A stretch of 64,000 bases of DNA from Symbiobacterium sp040797425 (GTDB taxonomy: Bacteria; Bacillota; Sulfobacillia; Symbiobacteriales; Symbiobacteriaceae), in NCBI RefSeq assembly GCF_040797425.1, contig NZ_JBFNEH010000007.1, positions 29,389-93,388 of the forward strand. The letters are read 5' to 3'. The position numbers were made by a program, and so were the translations under genes. How positions within the stretch are numbered: position 1 is the first letter of the stretch; each line of letters opens with the position of its first letter. Under the pieces are notes generated by a model. The model was not told the origin of the DNA. It searched no databases and saw only the letters and a program-made list of their open reading frames with translations. Shown piece after piece: positions 50,282-58,635 of the stretch.

Positions 50282-51547
50282 CTACACCCGCCAGGACCGG
50301 ATGTACTGCTCTTGCTCGGGGGTGAGCCGGTCGATCTCGACCCCCAGCGCCCGCAGCCGCGTCTCCGCCACACGGGTGTCGATCTCCGGCGGCACCGGGA
50401 TGACCTTGTTCTCCAGCCTGCCCCGGTTCTGCAGGAGCCAGAGGTGGGTCAGGATCTGGACCCCGAAGGAGAGGTCCATGACCTCGGCCGGGTGGCCGTC
50501 ACCCGCCGCCAGGTTCGCCAGCCGGCCCTCGCCGATGAGGTAGAGCCGGCGGCCGTCCGGACCGGTGTAGGCGTCCACGTTGGGGCGCACCCGGACGGGC
50601 TTCCCGCCCCACGCCTCCAGGTCGGGTTTCCAGACCTCCACGTCGAAGTGGCCGGCGTTGGCCAGGATGGCGCCGTCGCGCATCACCTCGAAGTGCTCAC
50701 GCCGAATCACCTTCTCACAGCCGGTGACCGTGATGAAGATGTCGCCCAGGGCGGCGGCCCGGGCCATCGGCATGACATCGAACCCGTCCATCAGGGCCTC
50801 GTTGGCCAGCACCGGGTCGACCTCGCAGACGATCACGCGCGCCCCGAGCCCCTTGGCCCGCATGGCGACGCCCTTGCCGCACCAGCCATACCCGGCCACC
50901 ACCACCCGCTTGCCGGCGATGGAGAGGTTCGTGTTGCGCATGATCGACTCCAACGTGGACTGGCCGGTACCGTAGCGGTTGTCGAAGAGGTGCTTCATGC
51001 GGGCGTTGTTCACGGCCACCATCGGGAAGCGCAGCACCCCGTCGGCCTCCATCGCCCGGAGCCGCTGCACCCCCGTCGAGGTCTCCTCCGAGCCGCCGAT
51101 GAGCTGCTCGCCCAGGTGGGCGCAGTCGGTGTGCAGGAGGTACGTCAGGTCGCCGCCGTCGTCCAGCAGCAGCGTGGGACGGGCGGCCTCCAGCGTCTTG
51201 ATCAAGTGCTCCCGGTATTCCGCGTTCGTCGCCCCCCGCCAGGCGTGCACAACCACGCCCCGCTCGGCTGCGGCCGCGGCCACGTCGTCCTGCGTGGAAA
51301 GCGGGTTAGAGCCGGTGAGGAAGACCTCCGCCCCGGCCGCGGCGAAAACCAGCGCCATGTAGGCGGTCTTCGCCTCCAGGTGGATCGACATGGCCACCCG
51401 CTGGCCGGCGAACGGTCGGGTCGCGCCCAGCTCCTTCTCGAGCTGGTTCAGGATCGGCATGTGCGCCCGGACCCAGTCGATCTTCTGGTGGCCGCCAGGC
51501 GCCAGGCCGGGGTCGCGCAGGGTCGATACGGAGACCTTGCTCTGCAC
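50282..51547 (-). CDS. ahcY: Adenosylhomocysteinase (S-adenosyl/inosylhomocysteine hydrolase)
   Basis: A 421-residue NAD-dependent enzyme of the AhcY family. Conserved parts are QLEKELGATRPFAGQRVAMS, LEAKTAYMALVFAAAGAEVF, EETSTGVQRLRAMEADGVLR, the FPMVAVNNARMKHLFDNRYG substrate block and the NAD site VVVAGYGWCGKGVAMRAKG. It is the short form lacking the 40-residue insertion of eukaryotic and many bacterial enzymes, like archaeal homologues, and may therefore prefer S-inosylhomocysteine made by MtaD; that preference is inference. GTG 51547 has GGGGGTGA upstream. It stands between mtnP and the TIM-barrel gene on one strand. Confidence 0.94.
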   Translation of the reverse strand: MQSKVSVSTLRDPGLAPGGHQKIDWVRAHMPILNQLEKELGATRPFAGQRVAMSIHLEAKTAYMALVFAAAGAEVFLTGSNPLSTQDDVAAAAAERGVVVHAWRGATNAEYREHLIKTLEAARPTLLLDDGGDLTYLLHTDCAHLGEQLIGGSEETSTGVQRLRAMEADGVLRFPMVAVNNARMKHLFDNRYGTGQSTLESIMRNTNLSIAGKRVVVAGYGWCGKGVAMRAKGLGARVIVCEVDPVLANEALMDGFDVMPMARAAALGDIFITVTGCEKVIRREHFEVMRDGAILANAGHFDVEVWKPDLEAWGGKPVRVRPNVDAYTGPDGRRLYLIGEGRLANLAAGDGHPAEVMDLSFGVQILTHLWLLQNRGRLENKVIPVPPEIDTRVAETRLRALGVEIDRLTPEQEQYIRSWRV

Positions 51548-51558
51548 GCCGTCACCCC

Positions 51559-52353
51559 CTACACTTTCAGGGCCGTATTGTGGCCGCAGGCGCAGCCCCG
51601 CGCCACCGGAATCTGCTTCAGGGTGGTAAAGAGCAGCTTCTTCAGGTTCTCACTGTTGGCGGCCATCACCTCGAGCACCTCCTCGTGGGTGAGGGGCGTG
51701 GGCGAGATGCCGGCGCCGAAGTTGGTCACCATCGAGACGGTCGCGTAGCAGAGGCCCGCCTCCCGGGCCAGCACGCACTCGGGCACGTTGGTCATGCCCA
51801 CCACGTCGCCCCCGAGCTGCGCAAACATGCGGATCTCGGCCGCCGTCTCGAAGCGGGGGCCCTCGGTGCACACGTAGGTGCCGGTCGGATGGGCGGAGAT
51901 GCCTACCTCACGGGCAGCATCGATCAGCACCTGCCGCAGTTCGGGGCAGTACGGTTCGGTGACGTCGGTGTGGACCACCCCGGAATCGCCGCCCTCGAAG
52001 AACGTGCAGACCCGGCTCTTGGTGAAGTCAAGGAACTGGTCGACCACCACGAAGTCGCCGGGCTTCATGTTCCGGTTGCAGGAACCCACGGCCGTGGTGG
52101 CGATCACCCGCTCCACCCCGAGCATCTTCAGCGCGTAGATGTTGGCCCGGTAGTTGATGAGATGGGGCGGCACCGAATGATTCACGCCGTGGCGCGCCAT
52201 GAAGGCCACCGGCTCACCCTGGTAGGTGCCGATCCGCACCATGGCCTGCCCGTAAGGGGTGGTGACGACCTCCTCCCTGATGTCCTCCAGGATGCGGGGG
52301 TCGTACACCCCCGTGCCGCCGATGATGGCGAGGCGAACCTTCTTCTCGGTCAT
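51559..52353 (-). CDS. mtnP: S-methyl-5'-thioadenosine phosphorylase
   Basis: A 264-residue phosphorylase of the MtnP / PNP family 2. Markers are LAIIGGTGVYDPRILED (phosphate loop), FMARHGVNHSVPPHLINYRA, ATTAVGSCNRNMKPGDFVVV, GTYVCTEGPRFETAAEIRMF and VVGMTNVPECVLAREAGLCY. It splits methylthioadenosine (or its inosine form) with phosphate into base and methylthioribose-1-phosphate. The C-terminus has a CACG motif. ATG 52353 has GGGAGG 11 bases upstream. First gene of the mtnP-ahcY-barrel operon, 11 bases from ahcY. Confidence 0.95.
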   Translation of the reverse strand: MTEKKVRLAIIGGTGVYDPRILEDIREEVVTTPYGQAMVRIGTYQGEPVAFMARHGVNHSVPPHLINYRANIYALKMLGVERVIATTAVGSCNRNMKPGDFVVVDQFLDFTKSRVCTFFEGGDSGVVHTDVTEPYCPELRQVLIDAAREVGISAHPTGTYVCTEGPRFETAAEIRMFAQLGGDVVGMTNVPECVLAREAGLCYATVSMVTNFGAGISPTPLTHEEVLEVMAANSENLKKLLFTTLKQIPVARGCACGHNTALKV

Positions 52354-52447
52354 GCGACGCACGCCTCCCTTACTGGTGACATAAGCTGGTGTTACAGGGG
52401 CTGAAGCATCCAGGAGCCCCTATTGCTGTACGCGAGGTGGGGCTCGG

Positions 52448-53236
52448 ATGGCGGAGCAAGGACCACAGGACAAGGGAGGAATGGAGAACCAGTACCACCG
52501 ACGGTGGCGCGGCGGCGGCCTGGGGCGCCTTCTCCTGGTGACCACGGGTGACCTGGACCTGGACGGCGTCCCCGAGATCGTCGCCTGTGCCGGCCGGGAG
52601 CTCAAGGTCTACCACTGGACCGGCGATACCTATGCGCTCCTGGCGGAGGTAAGCCTGCCCAAGGACGCCCTCTCGCTTGCGGCGGGCCAGATCGATCCCG
52701 ACGGACCCGGCACGGTGGCCGTAGGCACGCGCGACAACGTCCTCCTCTACGCCCTGACTCCCGACGGGCTCACGGCCGTCTGCCAGACCCTGCTCTACCC
52801 CAACGCCTACTTCCGCTCCATCAGCCTGGACGACGTGAACGACGACGGCCAGGCGGAGGTGGTCGCCGGCGCCTCGGGGGCGCAGACGATGTACCTCTAC
52901 CAGGTGATGGCCGTGGGGCGGGAGAGTCGGCTGGAAGAGCTGGGCCGCCTCTACGTGGGCGGCCTGGTGGCGGCCCGACCGACCTCGCAGGGCGAGGTGG
53001 TCACCGCAACCAAAGACGGTTTCGTGGACGTCTACGTCCCCTGCTCCCTCCTCCCCCGGGAGAGCCAGACCATCTACACGGTCAGGCGGGGCGACAGCCT
53101 CTGGCGGCTGGCCCGCAAGTTCGGCACCTCGCCGGGGGCCATCGCCAGGGCCAACAAGCTGCAGGAGCCGTACCAGCTCACGCCGGGCCAGGTGCTGATC
53201 ATCCCCGGCCGGCGGGGCCCCAAAACCACAAAGTAG
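52448..53236 (+). CDS. FG-GAP/VCBS-repeat protein with C-terminal LysM domain
   Basis: A 262-residue protein. Three or four propeller-like repeats, two with calcium-loop signatures (TTGDLDLDGVPEIVACAG and LDDVNDDGQAEVVAGASG), cover residues 25-195. A LysM domain ends it (QTIYTVRRGDSLWRLARKFG to LTPGQVLIIPGRRG). FG-GAP repeats and LysM usually act outside the cell, but no signal peptide or anchor is present in the first 30 residues (MAEQGPQDKGGMENQYHRRW). LysM without a signal is typical of spore coat and cortex proteins loaded from the mother cell; a spore role is inference. ATG 52448 has GAGGTGGGG upstream. Confidence 0.72.
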   Translation: MAEQGPQDKGGMENQYHRRWRGGGLGRLLLVTTGDLDLDGVPEIVACAGRELKVYHWTGDTYALLAEVSLPKDALSLAAGQIDPDGPGTVAVGTRDNVLLYALTPDGLTAVCQTLLYPNAYFRSISLDDVNDDGQAEVVAGASGAQTMYLYQVMAVGRESRLEELGRLYVGGLVAARPTSQGEVVTATKDGFVDVYVPCSLLPRESQTIYTVRRGDSLWRLARKFGTSPGAIARANKLQEPYQLTPGQVLIIPGRRGPKTTK

Positions 53237-53311
53237 GCCCCCAGGGAGCAGGACATACCATGCGGCGCTGGTGGTTGCCCGGGCCAACACCAGCGCCCTT
53301 GTGCGCGTCCG

Positions 53312-53764
53312 TCAGCGCTGCGGGAAGACCCAGCGGTCGATGTCCCGCTCCCAGGAGGGCTCCACGTCGCCGAACCAGAGTTTGATCTCCCGTTCGGCGC
53401 TCTCGGGGCCGTCCGAACCGTGAACGACGTTGTAGGAGACATCGCAGGCAAAATCGGCACGGATGGTGCCCGGCTCGGCGTTCGCCGGGTTGGTGGCACC
53501 CATGGTCTTGCGGATGGTGGCGATGGCGTTCGGCCCTTCCCAGACCATGGCCATCACGGGCCCCGAGGTGATGAACTCGATCAGGCTCGGGAAGAACGGC
53601 TTGTCACGCAGGGCGGCGTAGTGCTCTTCGGCCAGTTCCCGGGAGACCCGCATCAGCTTCGCCGCCACCAGCTTCAGCCCGCGGCGCTCGAGCCGGCTGA
53701 TCACCTCGCCCACCAGACCCCGCTGGACACCATCCGGTTTGACCATGACAAAGCTGCGCTCCAT
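53312..53764 (-). CDS. ndk: Nucleoside diphosphate kinase
   Basis: A 150-residue enzyme passing the gamma-phosphate of ATP to nucleoside diphosphates. Motifs: SFVMVKPDGVQRGLVGEVI at the start, MVWEGPNAIATIRKTMGATN, and the phosphohistidine in ACDVSYNVVHGSDGPESAER. Full length and typical. ATG 53764 has GGGGAGGAA about 12 bases upstream. Stands alone on the minus strand, convergent with the FG-GAP/LysM gene. Confidence 0.98.
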   Translation of the reverse strand: MERSFVMVKPDGVQRGLVGEVISRLERRGLKLVAAKLMRVSRELAEEHYAALRDKPFFPSLIEFITSGPVMAMVWEGPNAIATIRKTMGATNPANAEPGTIRADFACDVSYNVVHGSDGPESAEREIKLWFGDVEPSWERDIDRWVFPQR

Positions 53765-53918
53765 GGACGATGTATTCCTCCCCTTTTGGTACGTAGGCAG
53801 TCCCAGAACTTACCGTAGTGATTGTACCGGAATGGGGAATCCTTGGCAAGGAGCGGCGTACGGGGTGCCGCCTGCGGCGACGCCCCGTACTGCTTAACTC
53901 CCCGTATATGCCGATCGC

Positions 53919-54185
53919 TCATCGCTCGCACGCGATGGCGTACTCCGTCAGAATCCGGTCCACGTCTTTGGGCGGCCAGCCGGCGAGGTACGCCGGCGCG
54001 CCAGTCTCGATGTTCTCCCGGATGCGGCGGACCATCGCCTTGGCGCTGATGCCCTTGAGGTTCACGCGGAGCATCCGGCGCCCCTGGCCGTCGTACACGG
54101 CGACATAACCCGCATCGGACACCTCGATGAAGTACGGGCGTCCCGATGGGCTGTGTACCTCAGTACGGGTGATCTGTTCCTTCAT
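53919..54185 (-). CDS. Small conserved-looking protein of unknown function
   Basis: Not recognised. The 88-residue product is soluble: a beta-rich first half (ITRTEVHSPSGRPYFIEVSD, GYVAVYDGQGRRMLRVNLKG) and a helical second half (AKAMVRRIRENIETGAPAYL, DVDRILTEYAIACER). ATG 54185 follows GGGGGTGGG at 4-5 bases; a GTG three codons earlier overlaps that site. It lies 155 bases before ndk on the same strand. Confidence 0.6.
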   Translation of the reverse strand: MKEQITRTEVHSPSGRPYFIEVSDAGYVAVYDGQGRRMLRVNLKGISAKAMVRRIRENIETGAPAYLAGWPPKDVDRILTEYAIACER

Positions 54186-54451
54186 ACATCCCACCCCCTA
54201 ATTCCACTATATTGTCGCATAAGTTACCACCCTGACGCAAGGCCGGCCTCAGGCGGCGCCTGGTCCAATTGGTGGTGTGCGCGCCAGGTGGGGTGTGCGG
54301 TCGGACTGATCCGCACTGGATAGTTCGGCTTGATTTCGCGCAACCATTGACCAGAAGTACCATGACCAATTTCGTCACCCGCACATTCTCCTCATGGACA
54401 GTACCGGATCAGCGCCATTTGTAGGACACTGGACTTCAGGAGGTGTCGCAC

Positions 54452-55747
54452 TTGGATCTCTCGACTCGCGTCAGGCAGCTCACGCCCGAACTGGTTCAGA
54501 CCCGCCGGGACCTCCACGCCCACGCCGAGAGCGGCTGGACAGAGTTCCGAACGGCCAGCCTGGTAGTGGAACGGCTGACCTCCCTGGGCTACGAAGTGAA
54601 CTACGGACCTGAAGTGCACGACCCCGCCCACATGGCGGGCCTGCCCTCGCAGGCCGAACTCGACCGACACCTGGAGCGGGCCATCGCCCAGGGTGCGAAT
54701 CCCGGGATCGCCCGCAAGATGGCGGGCGGATATACCGGCGTTGTGGGCATCCTGCGCTGCGGCGAGGGTCCCACCGTCGCACTCCGCTTCGACATGGACG
54801 CGCTCGACAGCACCGAATCCGCTGATCCTGATCACCGGCCGAACCGTGAGGGCTTCGCCTCCCAGAACGCCGGGGCGATGCACGGCTGCGGTCACGACGG
54901 CCACGTCTCCATGGGCCTCGGGGTGGCTGCGCTCCTCGCCGAACTGAAGCCCCAGCTGCGGGGCACCATCAAGCTGATCTTCCAGCCCGCCGAGGAGGGC
55001 GTGCGGGGCGCCCGGGCCATGGTGGAGGCCGGCGTCTGCGACGACGTGGACTTCCTCCTCGGGGCCCACCTGGGTTTCCAGGCCCGGGAGGTGGGCACGA
55101 TCATCACGGGGGGCTCGGGCTTCCTGGCCACCTCGAAGTTCGATGCGCTCTTCACCGGCGTGCCCTCGCACGCGGGCGCCGCACCCGAGAAGGGCCGGAA
55201 CGCCCTGCTGGCCGCCGCCACCGCGGCCCTGAACCTGCATGCCATCTCCCGGCACGCCGGCGGCGCCTCTCGCATCAACGTGGGCTTCCTGCAGGCCGGT
55301 TCGGGCCGGAACATCATCCCAGCCACTGCGCTCATGAAACTGGAGACCCGCGGCGAAACTACCGAGATAGACGCCTACATGAAGGAGCAGGCCGAGCGGA
55401 TCATCCGGGCCGCAGCCGCCATGTACGACGTGAAGGTAGAGCTGAAGCCGATGGGCAGCGCCGCCGGCGGCACCAGCGACCCCGAGCTCGCCGAAATCAT
55501 CGGCGAGGCGGCCGGGGAGACCCCGGGAGTGACGAAGATCCTGCCCACGGGTGACCTGGGCGGCAGTGAGGACTTCGCCTGGATGATGGACCGGGTGCAG
55601 CGGCGGGGCGGCAAGGCTGCTTACATGATGATCGGCACAGAGATCGCGGCCCCGCACCACGACTCCCGCTTCGATTTCGACGAGCGGGCCCTGCCCATCG
55701 GCGTCGAGGTCATGGTGCGCACGGTCCTGCGCCTCGCACGGGGCTAG
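54452..55747 (+). CDS. M20D amidohydrolase (AbgB / aminoacylase-like)
   Basis: A 431-residue di-zinc hydrolase of the M20D family (p-aminobenzoyl-glutamate hydrolase, N-acyl amino acid or indole-acetyl hydrolases). Metal-site motifs are RRDLHAHAESGWTEFRTASL, VALRFDMDALDS, NAGAMHGCGHDGHVSMGLGV, FQPAEEGVRGARAM and the late EIAAPHHDSRFDFDE. A Gly/Ala-poor insertion (residues about 55-95) before GVVGIL sets it apart from the shortest members. The TTG at 54452 has GGAGGTG 6 bases upstream; a GTG three codons earlier overlaps the site. First gene of a catabolic cluster with PepT-like, DcuC-like and AllC-like genes. Confidence 0.9.
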   Translation: MDLSTRVRQLTPELVQTRRDLHAHAESGWTEFRTASLVVERLTSLGYEVNYGPEVHDPAHMAGLPSQAELDRHLERAIAQGANPGIARKMAGGYTGVVGILRCGEGPTVALRFDMDALDSTESADPDHRPNREGFASQNAGAMHGCGHDGHVSMGLGVAALLAELKPQLRGTIKLIFQPAEEGVRGARAMVEAGVCDDVDFLLGAHLGFQAREVGTIITGGSGFLATSKFDALFTGVPSHAGAAPEKGRNALLAAATAALNLHAISRHAGGASRINVGFLQAGSGRNIIPATALMKLETRGETTEIDAYMKEQAERIIRAAAAMYDVKVELKPMGSAAGGTSDPELAEIIGEAAGETPGVTKILPTGDLGGSEDFAWMMDRVQRRGGKAAYMMIGTEIAAPHHDSRFDFDERALPIGVEVMVRTVLRLARG

Positions 55748-55782
55748 GACCACCAGCGTAGCGAAGTCCGGTTCACGGCTGT

Positions 55783-55812
55783 GTGAGGAAGGGGGCTATG
55801 CCCCCTCCTCAC
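55783..55812 (+). terminator. Hairpin after the M20D gene
   Basis: Stem of 7 plus 5 bp with one bulged A (55783-55795 with 55801-55812), loop CTATG. No U-run follows, so it may be a Rho-type or processing site. Confidence 0.55.
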
Positions 55813-55919
55813 CGCCATGCCTCCCCCATGTGCGCCCATTTGCTTCGGGAACTTGGCTAGTTCCTCACCCTCAACAAGGACTATGTTCCGCGACGGGAAG
55901 CAGTGGTGCGCACTCTTGT

Positions 55920-56030
55920 AATGCACCAGGTATGCAATATCTGAAATCGGGTATACTGGCCCAGCATACCAATTCCCGATGCACGATTTCGGGTCCATAA
56001 GACCCGCTGGTACACTTACCAGCATACTTC
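55920..56030. promoter_or_regulatory. Array of inverted repeats before the PepT-like gene, possible operator
   Basis: Within about 110 bases are: a 21-bp near-perfect palindrome (55950-55970, arms GGTATACTGG and CCAGCATACC with one mismatch); flanking 7-bp arms gaaatcg (55943-55949) and cgatttc (55984-55990); a perfect GGGTC/GACCC hairpin (55991-56005); and a perfect GCTGGT/ACCAGC repeat (56006-56023). The half-site GCATACC/GCATACT or its complement occurs three times (55930, 55964, 56022). This points to cooperative binding by a dimeric regulator, or to a folded leader RNA, controlling the genes from 56086 on. Confidence 0.55.
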
Positions 56031-56085
56031 GGGCGGCCCGCCGACTCCTGACTCCGGGCGGGCAACCCGCAAGAGGTGATCTGCA

Positions 56086-57204
56086 GTGACCGAGCGTTCG
56101 CGCATTCTCGACACGTTCCTGACCCTCGTCACCACCGATACGCAGACCAAGCGCGAGGGGCGCATGGCCGACCTGCTCCAGAGCAGGCTGGAGGCGATGG
56201 GCTTCAGCGTGCAGCGGGACGACGCCGGAGAGCGCATCGGCGGTGAGACGGGCAATCTCATCGCCAGGCGGAAGGGCACCAGCGGTTCCGCACCGCTTCT
56301 CCTCTGCGCCCACATGGACCGGGTGTCCCCGGGCACCGGCATCAAGCCCCAGATCAAGGACGGCGTGATCACCAGCGACGGGACCACCATCCTGGGGGCC
56401 GACGACGCCGCGGGCCTCACCGCCATCCTGGAAGGCATCCAGCGCGCGATCGATGAGGGCGTGCCCATGCCCGACATCGAGGTGGTTTTCACCATCGCGG
56501 AGGAGGGCGGCCTGAACGGCTCCAAGAACCTGGACTTCTCCCTGCTGACCGCCCGCGAGGCGTACATCATCGACTCCTCCACGCCGGTGGGTTCGATCAT
56601 CAACCAGGCGCCGGCCCAGACGAAGGTGACCTACCGGGTCATCGGCAAGGCGGCGCACGGTGGCGTGGAACCCGAAAAGGGCATCAACGCCCTGGTGGTG
56701 GCCGCCCACGCCCTCACCCGCATGAAGCTGGGCCGCATCGACGAGGAGACCACGGCCAACCTCGGACTGGCCCAGGGCGGCAAGGCCACCAACGTTGTCA
56801 TGGAGACCTTCGAGATGAAGGGCGACGTGCGCTCGCTGGTGACCGAGAAGATGGAGGCCCAGATCCGGCACATGACCGAGGTCTTCGAGCGCACCGCGGC
56901 CGAGTTCGGCGCCCGGGTGGAGGCAGACATCCAGTTCGCCTACGGGCCCGTGAACCTGAAGCCCGACCACGTGGTGCTGCAGCGTGCCTCCGCCGCCATC
57001 CGCCGTGCGGGCCTGAGCCCGTCCCTGCGGGCCACCGGCGGCGGCAGCGACGCCAACATCTTCAATACGAAGGGCATTCCCGCCTGCAATCTGGGCACCG
57101 GCTACCGCGGCGCCCACAGCCTGAACGAGAGCATCGAGGTTGCGGAACTGGAGCGCGCTGTGGACGTGGTGTTCGCGCTGATCCAGGAGTACGCGTCAGC
57201 TTGA
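56086..57204 (+). CDS. M20 family peptidase, peptidase T-like
   Basis: A 372-residue di-zinc exopeptidase close to PepT and its PepT2-type relatives. Metal site: LLLCAHMDRVSPGTGI (His, Asp), ILGADDAAGLTAILE (bridging Asp), FTIAEEGGLNGSKNL (catalytic Glu, Glu), AYIIDSSTPVG (Asp) and GTGYRGAHSLNESIEV (His). The LRATGGGSDANIFNTKG block fits tripeptidases. GTG 56086 has AAGAGGTGATC 4 bases upstream. It is followed by the DcuC-like carrier and the carbamoylase-type gene, so the operon appears to take up and split small peptides or N-substituted amino acids. Confidence 0.9.
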   Translation: MTERSRILDTFLTLVTTDTQTKREGRMADLLQSRLEAMGFSVQRDDAGERIGGETGNLIARRKGTSGSAPLLLCAHMDRVSPGTGIKPQIKDGVITSDGTTILGADDAAGLTAILEGIQRAIDEGVPMPDIEVVFTIAEEGGLNGSKNLDFSLLTAREAYIIDSSTPVGSIINQAPAQTKVTYRVIGKAAHGGVEPEKGINALVVAAHALTRMKLGRIDEETTANLGLAQGGKATNVVMETFEMKGDVRSLVTEKMEAQIRHMTEVFERTAAEFGARVEADIQFAYGPVNLKPDHVVLQRASAAIRRAGLSPSLRATGGGSDANIFNTKGIPACNLGTGYRGAHSLNESIEVAELERAVDVVFALIQEYASA

Positions 57205-57280
57205 AAGGATGGGTGATCGCGGCGGTTCGGTGACGGCCCGCTGATTCCCTATACACTCCCCGCAAGGAGCGTGGTCGCGC

Positions 57281-58537
57281 ATGTTGCCATGGATTGGTGT
57301 CCTGATCGTTGCTCTGACCATCTATGCGATCCTGAAGCGCTACGAGACACGGCTGGTTCTCTTCACCGCGGGCCTCTTGATGGCTATCATCTCTCTGCAG
57401 CCGATGAAGGCGTTCGCCCAGTTCCAGAGCTCCATGACCAACGCAGGCCTGATCAGTGCGATCTGCTCCGTGATGGGCTTTGCCTACGTCATGAAGCTCA
57501 CCAAGTGCGACCTGCACCTGGTGCACCTGGTCGCCAAGGGTGTGGCCAAGCTCCGCCCGATCCTGATCCCCGCGACGACCATGGCCACCTTCCTGATCAA
57601 CATCGCCCTCCCCAGCGCTGCCGGTTGTAGCGCTGCCGTCGGCGCCGTCCTGATCCCCGTTCTCATGGCGGCCGGCATCCATCCGGCCGTGGCCGCCGCC
57701 GCCGTTCTCGCCGGCACGTTCGGCTCCGTGCTGAGCCCCGGCAGCTCCCACGCCGTCATGGTCGCCGACATGGCGGGGATCTCGGTGGTCGAGGCGATTC
57801 AGTCCGTCACGGTGACTACCGTGATCTGCGGCCTGATCGGCGCGGTCATGCTGGCTGTCCTGGCGATCATCCGGAAGGAAGACCGGGGCTACCAGGCCGA
57901 GGTCGATGACAACGCCTCCAATTTCCAGGTCAACCCGCTCTACGCGCTGGTCCCGATCGTGCCGCTGGTTCTGCTCGTCCTGGGCGCCACGGTCCCGGCG
58001 ATGAAGGACTGGGGCCTGACGGTCCCCGCCTGCATGGTCATCGGTACGATCCTCGCCCTGCTGGTAACCCGCACTAACCCGGCGGAAGTCTCCAAGAGCT
58101 TCTTCGACGGCATGGGCAAGGCGTACGGCGACATCATCGGCATCATCATCGCCGCCGGCGTCTTCGCCGCCGGCCTCAGCCAGGTCGGGCTGATCGATCT
58201 GCTCCTGAACGCCGCCACCGGTGCCAAGGGCGCCATCGGCGCCGCCGGCACGTGGGGTCCGATGCTCGTCGCCATCCTGAGCGGCTCCGGCGACGCCGCC
58301 ACGCTGGCCTTCAACCAGGCCGTGACCCCGTTTGCGGCCAACTTCGGCCTCACCATTCCCAAGCTGGGCATGCTGGCTTCGCTGGCCGGCTCCCTCGGCC
58401 GGTCCATGAGCCCCGTGGCCGGCGCTGCGATCATCGTGGCCGGTATCGCAAAGGTCAACCCGATCGAGGTTGCCAAGCGGAACGCCCCGGGCATGATCCT
58501 CGCCAGCATCGTCGCTTTCCTGTTGCAGGGCATCTAG
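57281..58537 (+). CDS. DcuC-like C4-dicarboxylate / amino-acid-derivative carrier
   Basis: A 418-residue membrane protein with about 12 helices and the DcuC course: GFAYVMKLTKCDLHLVHLVA, TMATFLINIALPSAAGCSAA, AVLAGTFGSVLSPGSSHAVM, GMGKAYGDIIGIIIAAGVFA and the end NPIEVAKRNAPGMILASIVA. E. coli DcuC exports succinate in anaerobic growth; in clostridial catabolic clusters DcuC-like carriers often stand with M20 hydrolases, suggesting an amino-acid-like cargo here. ATG 57281 has AAGGAG 12 bases upstream. A GC hairpin lies between it and the next gene. Confidence 0.88.
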   Translation: MLPWIGVLIVALTIYAILKRYETRLVLFTAGLLMAIISLQPMKAFAQFQSSMTNAGLISAICSVMGFAYVMKLTKCDLHLVHLVAKGVAKLRPILIPATTMATFLINIALPSAAGCSAAVGAVLIPVLMAAGIHPAVAAAAVLAGTFGSVLSPGSSHAVMVADMAGISVVEAIQSVTVTTVICGLIGAVMLAVLAIIRKEDRGYQAEVDDNASNFQVNPLYALVPIVPLVLLVLGATVPAMKDWGLTVPACMVIGTILALLVTRTNPAEVSKSFFDGMGKAYGDIIGIIIAAGVFAAGLSQVGLIDLLLNAATGAKGAIGAAGTWGPMLVAILSGSGDAATLAFNQAVTPFAANFGLTIPKLGMLASLAGSLGRSMSPVAGAAIIVAGIAKVNPIEVAKRNAPGMILASIVAFLLQGI

Positions 58538-58572
58538 TTGCAGGGCACCGAAACCGAACCGCCAGATGCGAC

Positions 58573-58601
58573 GGGGTCCTGCGGGCGATCCGCAGGGCCC
58601 C
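58573..58601 (+). terminator. Hairpin between the DcuC-like and AllC-like genes
   Basis: 12-bp stem with one G-T pair (58573-58584 with 58590-58601), loop gcgat, no U-run. It may lower but not end transcription into the next gene, which starts 35 bases later. Confidence 0.5.
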
Positions 58602-58635
58602 GCCTCTCTATCCCACCCGTGAGGAGGGGTCTCCC

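Noticed and set aside
49580..51748. Plus-strand open frame of 722 codons
   Set aside because: Antisense to the TIM-barrel, ahcY and mtnP genes; His/Gly/Arg-rich, no motifs, no ribosome site.
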